Assembly: GCA_003615045.1 (NCBI GenBank)
Contig: ML014270.1
Coordinates: 1 to 42,510, forward strand
Direction of reading: 5' to 3'
Origin: Caulochytrium protostelioides
Lineage: Eukaryota > Chytridiomycota > Caulochytriomycetes > Caulochytriales > Caulochytriaceae
Length of the DNA: 42,510 bases
Of this stretch, positions 8,993 through 19,097 are shown piece by piece. The position numbers and the translations under genes are program-made. The first letter of the stretch is position 1; each line of letters starts with the position of its first letter. The notes under the pieces were generated by a model. That model saw nothing but the letters and a program-made list of their open reading frames with translations. It did no database searches and had not been told where the DNA came from.

Positions 8993-10393
8993 TCAGAAAT
9001 TCGTGGTATCATGCGGCCCGACCATTTGGTAGGTGACCGTCATGTCGGCCTCATAGCTGATCAGGAGCACGAGCGATGACGCGCCCGGTGTACCATCGAG
9101 ATTGTAGCGCGCCTTGCCGCCCCACGAGACGGGCGCGTGGCGGTAGCCCTGGGCATGTACGATGAGATACGGCAAGGTCCACAGCCTTGGTGATGACGAC
9201 GTCGATGGTTGGGGCGCTTGCGGCATGACGGCGCGCGTGATGGCCTGCAGCCACGCGGCGAGCTGCGGCCCCGTCGTGATGCCGTCGCGCGTGAGGACGC
9301 CAACGTCTTCGCGGACCGTCGCGACGAACGGCAACGCGTAGCAGCTCTCGTAAGGGTCGACGGGCGGGTCGCTCGCGAGCCGCGTGACGGCGTCGGCGTT
9401 CAGCCGCGCGAGCGCGATCCAGTCGAGCACCCCGAGGGCCCAGTGGCGCGCGTCGTCGGGGGTCGGGTGGTCCGTCGTCAGCGGCGGCGGCGGCGGGCGG
9501 CCGTCGTCGTCGTCGTCGTCGTCCTTCCCGGCATGACGGCGGCGTCGTGGCTCGGTAGCCGCGCGACGGACGGCGTCGGCCGTGATCACGGGCTGCGCCA
9601 CATCGTGGATGCGCGACGCGGTCCATGGCGCCGGCACCTCGCGGACGTCGTGCGGACCGTCCAGCGCTGTCGGCGTGGCGGGCGGCGAGGACGGCCGGTG
9701 CCGCCAGGCGTCCGGGATCTGGGTCAGCGTCCAGTCCCACGGCTCGCAGAGCACGTGGTCGAAGGCCCATTTCACGCGCTCGAACCCGCTTTTGCCCGGC
9801 ACGAAGGCCGGGTCGCGAAGGTTGATGCGCACGCGGTGCACGTGGTGGGCCGCCGGCGTCCACGGCGAGGCCTGGCCGGCCAACCCCGCCGACGCGTAGT
9901 CATCCTTCTGGAGGTGCAGCGTCAGGTCGGCGCCGACGAGGCACGCCGACGAGGCGGTCGTCAGATCCCGCCGCGGCGTCAGCCCCGCCAGGTGGGGGGC
10001 TTGCACGAGCAGCGCGCGGAACGCTGGCGAGAGCAGCGCCGAGAGCGGCATGCGCACCTGGTAGACGGTGCCTGGCGATGCGGCGGGAGCTGCGAGGAGC
10101 GACTCGAGGCCGGCCATCGCGGGGCCGAGGCCCGGCATCGTCGGCAGCATCAGCGTGACGCGCCGCATGAAGGGCATCTGATCAATGGCATGCGTCAGTG
10201 CGGCCATGCGGCACGATGCCGACGCCGTCGTGGCCCTGGATGCCGGATCCGCCGCAGCCGCAGCCGCAGTCGCAGTCGCAGTCGCAGTCGCTGCGGGCGA
10301 CGACGTCGCGTGCGCGCCGGCGAGATAGCATCGCGGCTTTGGCTGGACGAGGCCCTGCCGGCGCTGGGACGGCGGACTGACGCGGGGCGCCAT
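8993..10393 (-). CDS. RPP40: RNase P/MRP subunit p40
   Basis: The 466-residue protein aligns with RPP40 along much of its length. One block is GADLTLHLQKDDYASAGLAGQAS, like human LPNGKLILSLDKDTYEETGLQGHPS. Another is RINLRDPAFVPGKSGFERVKWAF. Others are VLDWIALARLNAD and the C-terminal YRHAPVSWGG...LVLLISYEADMTVTYQMVG (human SPVSW...NFVIFNNQDYWLQMAVG). RPP40 is a protein subunit of nuclear RNase P and RNase MRP, which act in tRNA 5' and rRNA processing. An Ala/Thr repeat, an acidic run and a proline run (about residues 45-60 and 310-330) are insertions relative to human. The open frame extends to 10561 but starts at GTG and crosses a (CGGT)7 microsatellite. I therefore take the first ATG, though an internal ATG is also possible. 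Yeast largely lacks a clear RPP40 ortholog. Confidence 0.88.
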   Translation of the reverse strand: MAPRVSPPSQRRQGLVQPKPRCYLAGAHATSSPAATATATATAAAAAADPASRATTASASCRMAALTHAIDQMPFMRRVTLMLPTMPGLGPAMAGLESLLAAPAASPGTVYQVRMPLSALLSPAFRALLVQAPHLAGLTPRRDLTTASSACLVGADLTLHLQKDDYASAGLAGQASPWTPAAHHVHRVRINLRDPAFVPGKSGFERVKWAFDHVLCEPWDWTLTQIPDAWRHRPSSPPATPTALDGPHDVREVPAPWTASRIHDVAQPVITADAVRRAATEPRRRRHAGKDDDDDDDGRPPPPPLTTDHPTPDDARHWALGVLDWIALARLNADAVTRLASDPPVDPYESCYALPFVATVREDVGVLTRDGITTGPQLAAWLQAITRAVMPQAPQPSTSSSPRLWTLPYLIVHAQGYRHAPVSWGGKARYNLDGTPGASSLVLLISYEADMTVTYQMVGPHDTTNF

Positions 10394-11823
10394 GACTGCA
10401 ATGAGACGGTCGGTCGGTCGGTCGGTCGGTCGGTGGCGGGGGTGGGGGGCGACGCGCAGTCGGGCGCTCGCGAAGACAACGTGGGTCGGCGACAAGCGAT
10501 CAGGAAAGGCGCCGCCCTGCTGTCGGCCCGTCGCAGACGGCAGGCTGGACGCCGCCGCCACGAGCGCCGCCTCCGTGAGCTAGCGATATCGCCGCGTGTC
10601 GGAGTTTGGCGGCGCTGGCTGCCTTCGGGCGTCCGACCCCGCTTGCCGAGCCACGCGGTGGCGAGCGACCCCTAGCGATCGCGTTTCGCGTGACGGTCGT
10701 GGCCGTGGCCGCGGCCGCGGCCGTAGGTCGCGCGAGTGCTCCCAAGGGTCCCGAGGCGGTGGCGTCAGCCGCCGCGGCCGTCTCCCCGCCCTCCGCACCT
10801 CCGTCAGCTGCCGCCCTCCGTCCTCGTGGCTCCTTCCGATGTGGCGTCGCGCGCTTTCGCGCGCTTCCAAGTGTCCCTGCGCGCCTTTCACCTTTCGTCC
10901 CTGCGCCGACGCTGGCCGTGGTCGCTTTGGCGATTCGGGCCGTTGGATCCTCCGGATTCCCGTCGGCCCAGGAGACGACGGCCCCTCATGGACGATGGCG
11001 CCGCGCGGTTGATGGATTTCATATCGGCTCTTCAATGGGAAGGCCCATACTCGATGGGCGGGGGAGCAGTAGTCCACGAGCGCATGCTCCTTGGAGGTCC
11101 ATGATGCCCGTGGCGGACGACCCGCCGGCGACAACCGACGGGCGCGGCCGGCCCCCGCCCAACCCTCGACGGGCGCCGGCTCCGCCGTTGGCCCGAAGGC
11201 TTGCATTTAAGCTCGGGCCGCCCACCGGCGGGCACCGAAATAAGCTCAAGCCAGGCGAGACGCCACATGACGACGCGGCAGGTGCGCATCAAACAACGCC
11301 GCACCACGATCATGACATACGGCACACATCCATCGCGATCCTTCTCGTGTGACGTGCGACGAGAGACAGAAGGCGACAGAGGGCGCATCGATCCCTGTGG
11401 ATTCACCCGCGTCTCGACCGCCACGGACGGCACGGCACGTGCCGCTGATCGCTGTGACCATCGCTGTGATGATCTTGGACGGCTCTGGATTCGCCCTCAC
11501 AGTCGCCTGTCCTGAACCGTTCCGGTAACGCTCCTTGCCTCGCATCCAGTCGCGGCCGCCGATCGCGGCTCACCCGTCCTCAGGCCTTCGGGCGGTCCGC
11601 CTCCGCCATCCACCTGTTTCACCTGTTCACTCAAATTAGCCGCCGCCGTCGCCACCACCACCATCGCCACTGTCCGCGATCGAGCCCCTGACGCGACAGA
11701 CAGGGGGCGTTGGAGGCACCGAGGATCCTGGTTTTGCTCAAGGCACCCCGTTCGCGCTGGGCTTCCGCCGTGGGTGCTCAAGACGTCTCGTCGACACCAA
11801 GCCGCAGGCCCTTCTTGGCCCCT
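10394..11823. other. Divergent promoter region RPP40 / WOPR gene
   Basis: This is 1.4 kb without a recognisable gene. Overlapping open frames on both strands (10580-11206 minus, 10606-11352 plus) are Arg/Pro-rich shadows of GC-rich DNA. It contains the (CGGT)7 microsatellite. The WOPR open frame extends back to 11710, but only through a TTG codon. A long regulatory region would fit a master regulator, but that is inference. Confidence 0.45.
10407..10434. repeat. (CGGT)7 microsatellite
   Basis: Seven perfect CGGT units lie just upstream of the RPP40 ATG. Four-base units would shift frame on length change, which argues that this part of the open frame is leader and not protein. Confidence 0.92.
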
Positions 11824-14610
11824 ATGACCGCCGTCCCCACACACGCCGCGGCGGTGACGACGACCCCACCCATGGCCATGTCCACGGCCACGCCAATACC
11901 CGCTGCCACGCGCACGATTCCTGCTGCTGCTGCTGCTGCTGCCGCCGCCGCTGTGCCGGGCGCTGCGCCCGCTTCCTCTGCATCGATGGCCATCGCCGCC
12001 GTGTCTGATCGCATGATGCCGGCGCCTCCTGATGCCATGGAGGCGCCGCCCTTGCCCGTCATCCTCCCGCCCGCCCCACCGCCGTCCTTTGCGGCACTGT
12101 CCACCACGCCGCCACGGCCGCCCGCTCCGGCTCCCGCGGCGCCCGTGAAATCAGAGCCGCTGCCGTCGTCTTCGCCAGCGGCACTTGCATCTTCGGCTGC
12201 CGCGGCGTACGGGTCGCCGCCCGTGGCGCCCGTGGCGCTGCCGCCATCGCCACCCAAAGCGACGTCGACGGCCGCCGCGAAGGCCGACCGGAACGGCGGT
12301 GCGATGCTGTCAAGCAGCGGCGTCCCGATTCCCGACTGTTTTGTCGAGACGACCGTCGACGCGCTGGTCCTCTTCCAGGCGGCGCGGCAGGGCCTCGTTG
12401 CGCGCGCGTCGCGGCGGCTCGTGCACGCCGAGAAGACGGCGCTCGCGAGCGGCGCGACCTTTATCTACGACGAGGAGGGCAGCGGCATCCGCCGGTGGAC
12501 CGACGGCCGGCTGTGGAGCCCGAGCCGCATCCTCGACAACTTCCTCATCTACCGCGAACTCGACCAGAAGATGACGCGACAGGAGGGCGGCGCGCTACGC
12601 CGCATCACACCGGGCAGCCGCAGCCGCAGTCGTCGTCGCCACGGGGGCGGTAGCACAGCGGGGCCGTCGGACGCCGAGATGGACGCCGCCACCGCCGCCG
12701 CCTCGAGCCAGCCGGACGCCGACGGCGAGACCGACGGCGACATCGACCCGGACGCCGCGGGCGCCGATATGATCTCGACGCGGCGCTACGTGTTCCGTTT
12801 CAAGGAAGGCGGGCTGCTCAAGCGCACGTTTTCCGTTCAGATTGACGGGCACTGCTGGCACCTCGTCAACTACGTCGCGACGCGGCACTGCGCGCAGCTC
12901 CCGCGGCCCCATCTGCTGCCGTGGCTCGCCGCCCTGCGCATCCCGGCCGAGTTGGTCGAGGGGCAGTCCTTCCGCCGGCCCATGCCGGCCGACTACGCGT
13001 CGCGGTCCTTGGCCGACCTCGCCCGCGAAGACCGCGGCGGCGGCGGCAGCGGCGGCGGCGGCGCGAGCGACAGCGCCCTCACGAGCGCGCCGTCGGTCTC
13101 GGACCTGGCGCACGACGACTCGCCCCTGGCCAAGCTCGCGGCGGCCGCGGCCTCCCTTGATCCGACCACGCTCGACGCGAAGCCCCTCGCCTGGCCCGCC
13201 GCGTCACCTCCAGCCCTCTCGGCCGCGGCGGTCACCCGCCGCCGGAGCCCGGACCGCAAGCCAGCGCGGCGGATGAAGTCTGCGAGCCCACCGCGGCCGG
13301 CGGTGGCCCGTCCCCACGCGCCCGCGTCAGCCGGCCGCGGGCCGCTCCCGCCGCCCGCCATAGCGCCATTGCCATCCATCGTCACGCCACCCGTCCCGCC
13401 CGACGCCGCCGTTGCCGCGCCACCGTCGCGGCCGGCGTTCCACTTCGCGACTGGCGACGACTCGCAGACCTCCAGCTCGTCCGACGACGCGGCCTCGCAT
13501 CCCGAGCGGCGGGCGCAGCGCCGCACCGGCACCGGCGCCCGCGCCAGGCGCTACCACCCCGCGGGCTACGCGCCCGCCGTGTCGCCGCCGATGCCCGGCC
13601 CGCAGCTCGGCGCCTCGCTGTCGCTCTCCCCGGCGCGCGCGCCTGCGGCGCGCCGTCCCCGCGGCCACCGCAGCGTCAGTCTCGATTCCTCGACGTCCTC
13701 CTCGTCCTCCTCGTCGGCCGCGTCGCTGCCGCCCATGACGATGCCCGTCCCGGCTGTGCCGTCCTACGACTACCCGGTCGCCATGGACGTTGCCAGGGAC
13801 GCCGCGGCGGACGCGCCGGCGACGGCCGCGGCGTCCGCTTCGTTGCGCGGCCGCGGCCGCAGCCAGACGGTCCCGCCGGTGCTGCGCGCCGCGATGATGA
13901 ACGTCTTTAACCGCTGTATGGACGCTATGCAGCTCGCGCTCGTCCCGTTCCTGCCGTCGCCGCCCGCCGACGCCGCTGCCTACGCCCGCGTCCTCCATGC
14001 TGCGCTCGACCCGCCCGACGACGACATGCTGCTGACGGCATACCTCGAGATGACGCCGCACGTGCTTACCGTCGCGACGGTCCGCGACCGCATCAACACG
14101 TCGTACTACAAGACGCCGTCGGCGTTCGTGAGCGACGTGTACCAGCTGCTGGACAACGCGAAGGCGTGGCGGCGGCGGCACCCCGAGCCGGCGCCACTGC
14201 CGTCGCCGCCCGCCGCGGCCGGTCTCTCGCCGCCGACCCTCGCCGCCGGACGCGCCGGCAGTCGCTCGGGCAAACCGAGCAATGTGCTGAAGCGCCCGGC
14301 CACGGCGCCAATGATGCCGGCATCCGCGGCCGCACCGGTGCCGCTCGTGGCGCTCGACGCCGTCTCGCAGGCCTTCGATCTGACGTACCGCGCCGAGTGT
14401 CCGAACGGGATTGTGACTGTCGGGCGGTCGGTCCCTGCTGCCGCCACCGCCGCCGCGCCCCTGCCCGCAGCTGCGACGGCGGAGGCGGGGGCGGCTCTGG
14501 CGGTGCCGAGCCCGTTCCCGCGCACCGCGTCGCCGTCCGTGCCCTCCAAGCGCGGGCCGTCGGAGCTGTTGGGCGTGCCCAACTCCCCGAGCAAAGTCAC
14601 CAAAGCGTGA
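11824..14610 (+). CDS. WOPR (Gti1/Pac2) transcription regulator with bromodomain-like C-terminal segment
   Basis: The 928-residue protein has a two-part WOPR DNA-binding domain. Part one is about residues 173-249 (TVDALVLFQAARQGLVARASRRL...GATFIYDEEGSGIRRWTDGRLWSPSRILDNFLIYREL). After an acidic/Ser-Arg spacer, part two is about 320-352 (RRYVFRFKEGGLLKRTFSVQIDGHCWHLVNYV). The family includes Candida Wor1, Histoplasma Ryp1 and S. pombe Gti1/Pac2, regulators of morphology, development and nutrient response. Near the C-terminus (about 688-790) a helical segment reads like the end of a bromodomain: YLEMTPHVLTVATVRDRINTSYYKTPSAFVSDVYQLLDNAKAW. The acetyl-lysine-contacting Asn expected shortly after NA is not present (NAKAWR). 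The rest is Ala/Pro/Ser-rich. The first ATG (11824) is used because the longer frame starts at TTG. The gene converges on the SNAPC4 gene, 101 bp away. Confidence 0.9.
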   Translation: MTAVPTHAAAVTTTPPMAMSTATPIPAATRTIPAAAAAAAAAAVPGAAPASSASMAIAAVSDRMMPAPPDAMEAPPLPVILPPAPPPSFAALSTTPPRPPAPAPAAPVKSEPLPSSSPAALASSAAAAYGSPPVAPVALPPSPPKATSTAAAKADRNGGAMLSSSGVPIPDCFVETTVDALVLFQAARQGLVARASRRLVHAEKTALASGATFIYDEEGSGIRRWTDGRLWSPSRILDNFLIYRELDQKMTRQEGGALRRITPGSRSRSRRRHGGGSTAGPSDAEMDAATAAASSQPDADGETDGDIDPDAAGADMISTRRYVFRFKEGGLLKRTFSVQIDGHCWHLVNYVATRHCAQLPRPHLLPWLAALRIPAELVEGQSFRRPMPADYASRSLADLAREDRGGGGSGGGGASDSALTSAPSVSDLAHDDSPLAKLAAAAASLDPTTLDAKPLAWPAASPPALSAAAVTRRRSPDRKPARRMKSASPPRPAVARPHAPASAGRGPLPPPAIAPLPSIVTPPVPPDAAVAAPPSRPAFHFATGDDSQTSSSSDDAASHPERRAQRRTGTGARARRYHPAGYAPAVSPPMPGPQLGASLSLSPARAPAARRPRGHRSVSLDSSTSSSSSSSAASLPPMTMPVPAVPSYDYPVAMDVARDAAADAPATAAASASLRGRGRSQTVPPVLRAAMMNVFNRCMDAMQLALVPFLPSPPADAAAYARVLHAALDPPDDDMLLTAYLEMTPHVLTVATVRDRINTSYYKTPSAFVSDVYQLLDNAKAWRRRHPEPAPLPSPPAAAGLSPPTLAAGRAGSRSGKPSNVLKRPATAPMMPASAAAPVPLVALDAVSQAFDLTYRAECPNGIVTVGRSVPAAATAAAPLPAAATAEAGAALAVPSPFPRTASPSVPSKRGPSELLGVPNSPSKVTKA

Positions 14611-14711
14611 TCGGTCGCGAGGCCTCGCGCGTCCTCTTGAATGGCCGAAACAGCTTTGTCTTGCTTTCAGCCGACCATATACTGATATATATATTCACAT
14701 GCGCCCGCGTT
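14611..14711. other. AT-rich convergent 3' spacer
   Basis: This short spacer between two convergent stop codons contains ATATACTGATATATATATTC, the most AT-rich patch nearby. It probably serves 3'-end formation for both transcripts. Confidence 0.4.
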
Positions 14712-14749
14712 TCAGGACGCCGACGTCGCCGGCGGAAGCGAGGCGGGCG

Positions 14750-14781
<32 letters not shown>

Positions 14782-17753
14782 TGCGGCAGCGCGGGCAGCG
14801 GGAGCGCCGCGGCCACGGCCGTGTCGGAGGGCGACCAAGGCCGCGCCGCAGCAGCAGTGGCGGCGGCGGACCGGCGTGGTTTGGCACGTGGCCGTGGCGC
14901 CGCCGACGTTGCCGGCGCTGCGGCGATGGCGGCGGCCGGCGGGGCCGAGCCCGCCGCGGGGCCCGGGAGGCCGCCGCCGCCGGCCGCGTCGGCGTGTTGG
15001 TGTTGTCGTTGCTGCTGCTGCTTGGCCGCGGCGGCCTGAATTTTGCGGGCGGCCTGGCGCTCGTTGCGCTCGACAAAGAGCCGGATCTGGCGGTCGGAGC
15101 GGTTGCCGAGGGTCTCGGCGATGAGGCTCCAGCGACGGCCGAGCTGCGCGACGAGGTCCGCGATCTGGGTGGCCTCGGCGGGCGTGATGGGCGTGCGGTT
15201 GACCTCGGGCGCGAGCATCGACTCGTAGCGCTCGCGGCACTGGCGGTCGGTGCGGCGCGGGACGTCGCGGGCGACGGCGGCCCAGCGGCCGCGGCCGTGC
15301 TGCGCCACAGCGCGCACCAGCGCGGCGTCCTCGTCGGCCGTCCACGCGCCGTGCTTGATGGACGCATCCAGCGTCTTCCAGTAGCGCGTGAGGCACTGCT
15401 GGCTCGTGCGGCCGTCGATGTACTGCGCCACGGCGACCCAGTTGCCCACGCCGATGCGGGCGACGGCGGCGCGGAGCGCGGCGTCCTCGGCCGGCGTCCA
15501 CGCGCTCGGGGCCTGGAAGGCGAGACGGGCCTGGCACAGGCGGAAGCACTGCGACGCGACGCGGCCGGTGCCCAGCGCCGTCGCGATGCGGACCCAGTCG
15601 CGGCCGCCGTGCTGCTCGGCCAGCTTCGCGAGCCGCCGCTGCTCGGGTGCCGCCATCGGCTTGCGGTTGATCAGCGGGTGCTGGTTGACCGTCCACTCGA
15701 TGCAGCATGCGTCGGGCGAGCGCCCCGGCAGCATGCGCGCCACCTGGGCCCAGTGAATGCCGCTGACATTGTGCGTCACGAACGATGCCGCCGACGCTGC
15801 CGGGATGGCGTGGATCGCCATCAGCTTGCGGTTCTCGCGCTCGACTTCTTCACGCAGCGTGCGGAGCTCCGTCATCGTCCACTCGTTGCGGCCATACAGC
15901 ACGTCTACGACCGTCGGACCCGCGAGCGGAAGCGCAGGCGTTGCCGCCCCTGACGGCGCCACAGCGGCTGCTGAGGACGATGTCGACGACGACGTCGACG
16001 AGGGCGGCTGCATCGGTGATGGCGTTTGCGGCTGGGGCTGGGGCTGCGGTAGCGCCGTCACGATGCCCGTACCCGACGTCGAGGTGGACGCTGTCGATGC
16101 CTTGGACGCTGTGGCGGCGGCGGATGCAGCCGTGGTGGTGGCCGGCGCCGTCCTGGGCAGCCGGAAGGTCGCGCCATCCTGGAAGGGAATCACGAACTGC
16201 GCCACGTCCGGATGCGGATCGGGCGTCCCTTTGAGGGCGTCGACAAAGTAAGGCGCCTGCGCGCGATGGACTTCACTCTGCTCGCGCTGGGAGGCGGCGC
16301 GCTGCTTGCGGAGTTCCGGCAGCACCCCGTCGTCGTCGACATAGGGGATCCCGTCCTTATCCAGCGACGAGACGAGGCCGCTGCGTAGCTGCAGGTATTG
16401 TTGGCGGTTGAGTACCGAGCGCTCGCTGAGCGCGTCGAGACGGCTCTGCAGCCGTGCTTGCAGCCGCCGATTGAGCGCGAGCGCCTTTTCGAATGGCGCG
16501 AGCTGCGCCGCTAACGGGGTGCTCGGCTGGGTCGTGGCGGCCGCGGCCACGGGCGCGGCGCTGGCAGCGGACGCCGACGGTGCCGTGGTCGACGCGGCCA
16601 TCAGCATCGGGTCAGCAGCGTGCGGCAGCAGCACATACGGGGCCGGCGGCGTGGACTCCCACGAGGAGACGGACGAGGACGCCGTGTCCACATAGCGCCC
16701 GAGACCAAAGAGGTCATCGAGCGCTGGCAAGGGCGCGGCGCCGTGCGCGGGCGCCACGTCCATGCCCATCATGCGCTGCAGGCGGTGCATCATTTCGTCC
16801 AGCCCGGCGGCCGCGTCGCCGCCCGACATCGTGTCGCGGGCGGTGCCGGTGGGCGTAGCGGCAGAGGCCGTGGGGGCGGGGTGCGAGTCACCGGGGTTCG
16901 GGACGAGGGCGGCCGCGACATGCAGCGGCGGCGTGCCGATGTCCGACGAAGCGGCGGAGCTGAAGGGCGTCGCAGTGGCGGTCGAGGCGTGCGACGTGTT
17001 GAGCAGCCGCCAGAGCAGCCCGGCATCAGCCGACGTGCCGAACGGTGAGCCCAGGTCGGCGCCCGTCGGCACGGGGGGATTCGTGACCGCGTTGGCGCTA
17101 GTGTTGGCAGTCAGGGTCGCGGCCGCGGCTGAGGAATGGAAGATGCCAGGGTCCGGATGGCGGACACTGTCGGGGGCGAGCGTCGGGTGGGAGGGCATGG
17201 ACATCATGGACACCGAAGCGCCGGCGCCGGTGTCGGCGTCAGCATGAAAGGGTGCCAGCCATGACAAAGGCGCCTGCGCGGCCAGGGCCATGTCTGGCAA
17301 CGCCTGAAGCGGACCTGCTGGGCGATGTGATTGCTGTTGATGCAGCTGGGGGTGCAGCTGATGGTGCAGCTGATGATGCTGCTGATGGTGCTGCTGATGG
17401 TGCTGCTGATGGTGCTGCTGATGGTGCTGCTGATGGTGCTGCTGCGCATGCATCGGCGCATGGAGATGCGTATGCATCGGCGACGGATGAACCGGTCCGG
17501 CGCCGGCCGGGTGGCCCATGGGCGCGGCGCTCGGACTCGGATGCAACGCCGCCACGCTGGCGGCCGCGTCGATCTGCATGAGATCGAGCAGGTCCAGCAG
17601 CGGCAAGTCAGCGACGCCGCCGGGCATGGCGCCGATCGCCGGGCCCACGTCCGGCGGGCGTGCTGCCGTGCCGGTGACGCCCGTGGCACCCATAGCGGCG
17701 GCGGCGGCGGCGGCGGCGGCATACGCCGCGGCGTGCTCAGGACTGGGGGGCAT
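14712..17753 (-). CDS. SNAPC4-like Myb protein (SNAPc large subunit)
   Basis: The 1013-residue protein has a Myb array at about residues 620-890. One block, IHWAQVARMLPGRSPDACCIEW followed by NQHPLINRKP, mirrors the SNAPC4 half-repeat region (human NSEHPSINKQEW). Repeats then follow with DWVRIATALGTGR, WTPAEDAALRAAVARIGVGNWVAVAQYIDGRT, GAWTADEDAALVRAVAQHGRGRWAAVARDVPRRTDRQCRERY and a last RRWSLIAETLGNRSDRQ. SNAPC4 binds the proximal sequence element of snRNA promoters. Upstream (about 420-530) a charged helical region with NRRLQARLQSRL and a conserved-looking PYF block also resembles SNAPC4. The first 400 residues are Ala/Ser/Thr-rich with a (QQHH)n run. A poly-Gln patch and a Pro-rich tail end the protein. 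A plain Myb factor is the alternative, but the half-repeat match favours SNAPC4. ATG at 17753. Confidence 0.85.
17343..17444 (-). repeat. 12-bp coding minisatellite encoding (QQHH)n
   Basis: Five perfect copies of TGCTGCTGATGG (17377-17436) plus a partial copy are preceded by degenerate copies. The period is a multiple of three, so length changes keep the SNAPC4-like reading frame. They would lengthen or shorten a Gln/His tract in its N-terminal region. Confidence 0.92.
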
Positions 17754-17921
17754 CTTGCGGGGACGCTGCGAATCGGTGCGGTCGAGACCGCGTGACGGGG
17801 GTCTCAGGGCGGCCTCGCGACCCTCCGGTCCTCAGCGGCCGACCATGGAGACGCGTCCCGCAAGGATTGGATGGCAGCAGCGTGCGATCGGCGGCGTTCC
17901 GGGCGGGTCCAGCGTCGTGAA

Positions 17922-17959
<38 letters not shown>

Positions 17960-19097
17960 TCCTCGCGGCGGCGATAGCGTCGGAGACAGCGGCGTCCGTC
18001 AGTGCCATACACGCGTCAGAGAGCGGCCGGCGAGGGTGATCAGATGGAGAGGCAGGGCACCGCGGCGGGAGGTCGGCCGGGGATGCGGATGCGGCGTGCT
18101 CTGACGCCGACGGCGCGTGGCGACCATGGACCCTTTTTTTTCTTATACACGCGATGCGATACACGACGCGCTCACACGACCGCTGCGAGACAATCCGGAG
18201 ACAAGACCCGCGGCAGCGGCGGTGACGATGGCGGCGGCCGCGGCAGCTGCAGCGAGGCTATCGGGGATGCCGACGATGCCGATGCCGGTGTCGATGGCGG
18301 CGGTGGTCGCAGGAAGGCAACGGCAGGCGGTCGGGACGAAGGGGGGAGGGAGCCGGTCGTTGGGCGTGTCCACGCCAAATCCCAAGCACGGTCCTCCGAC
18401 CCTTCCGCGCACGCGCAAGACCACGCGCAGGCATGTTGCAGCCCACACACGCACACGCGGTCCGGCCGTCGCACGCTCCGTCCCGACGGCCACCCCACGC
18501 TGCCGCCGCCGTCGCCGTCGCCGCCGTCGCCGCCGTCGCCGCCGCCGCCGCCGCCGCCGCAGCGCACGACCCGCAGGCAGGATATGATAAAGGATCCCAC
18601 AAGTGGCGGGAGCTCCGCCGCCACGGGTCGCGGGGCGGCGCCTGCCCGCCGCCCGTGCGGCGTCGCACAACCGCCGTCCGTGGCTGGCTTGTGGGCACCG
18701 AGGGGACGACGGCGGGCACGGTCGGCGGCGGCGGCGGCGGCGGCGGCGGCACGCTTTCCTTCCATGGAAGGTGATGAGGGCGCTGCTGCCGTCGTCGCGG
18801 TGTCACTCCACGACGCGGCGACACGGCCCGGAACGCCGTCGTGGCGCCCTTATCACGCGCTCTCCCTGCCACGTTGTACGAAGGGGGGTCAGGGGGCCCC
18901 GGCCCATTCGCACCAGACTCGATTTTGGGGCGACAGGGCCGACATTCCCCTGGCGACTCGACGGGCCAACCGACGACTTCCTGGCGTGTCGACGGTCCCA
19001 GGAGACATCGCCACGCGACGGAGCAGCCCTGGGCGTTCGCCGGATCGAGAATGAGAGAAAAAAAATGCCATTTTGCAATGCTAGGAACGCAACAGCG
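17754..19097. other. Intergenic region upstream of SNAPC4-like gene
   Basis: This is 1.3 kb between two minus-strand genes. It contains CGG triplet repeats (17923-17958), GCC/GTC-rich triplets (18500-18560), a T9 run (about 18131) and an A-rich run (about 19056). On the minus strand a TATA-like TGTATAAG lies near 18144, about 390 bp upstream of the SNAPC4-like start. Several overlapping open frames here match nothing recognisable. Confidence 0.45.
17923..17958. repeat. (CGG)12 triplet repeat
   Basis: Twelve uninterrupted CGG units lie about 170 bp upstream of the SNAPC4-like start codon, probably in its promoter or 5' leader. Confidence 0.9.

Noticed and set aside
10580-11352. Opposing 208- and 248-codon frames
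   Set aside because: They overlap each other with Arg/Pro-rich translations and no ordered segment or known motif.
18131-18141. T9 run as a Pol III terminator of a small RNA gene
   Set aside because: No tRNA-like fold or A/B box could be found upstream on the + strand.
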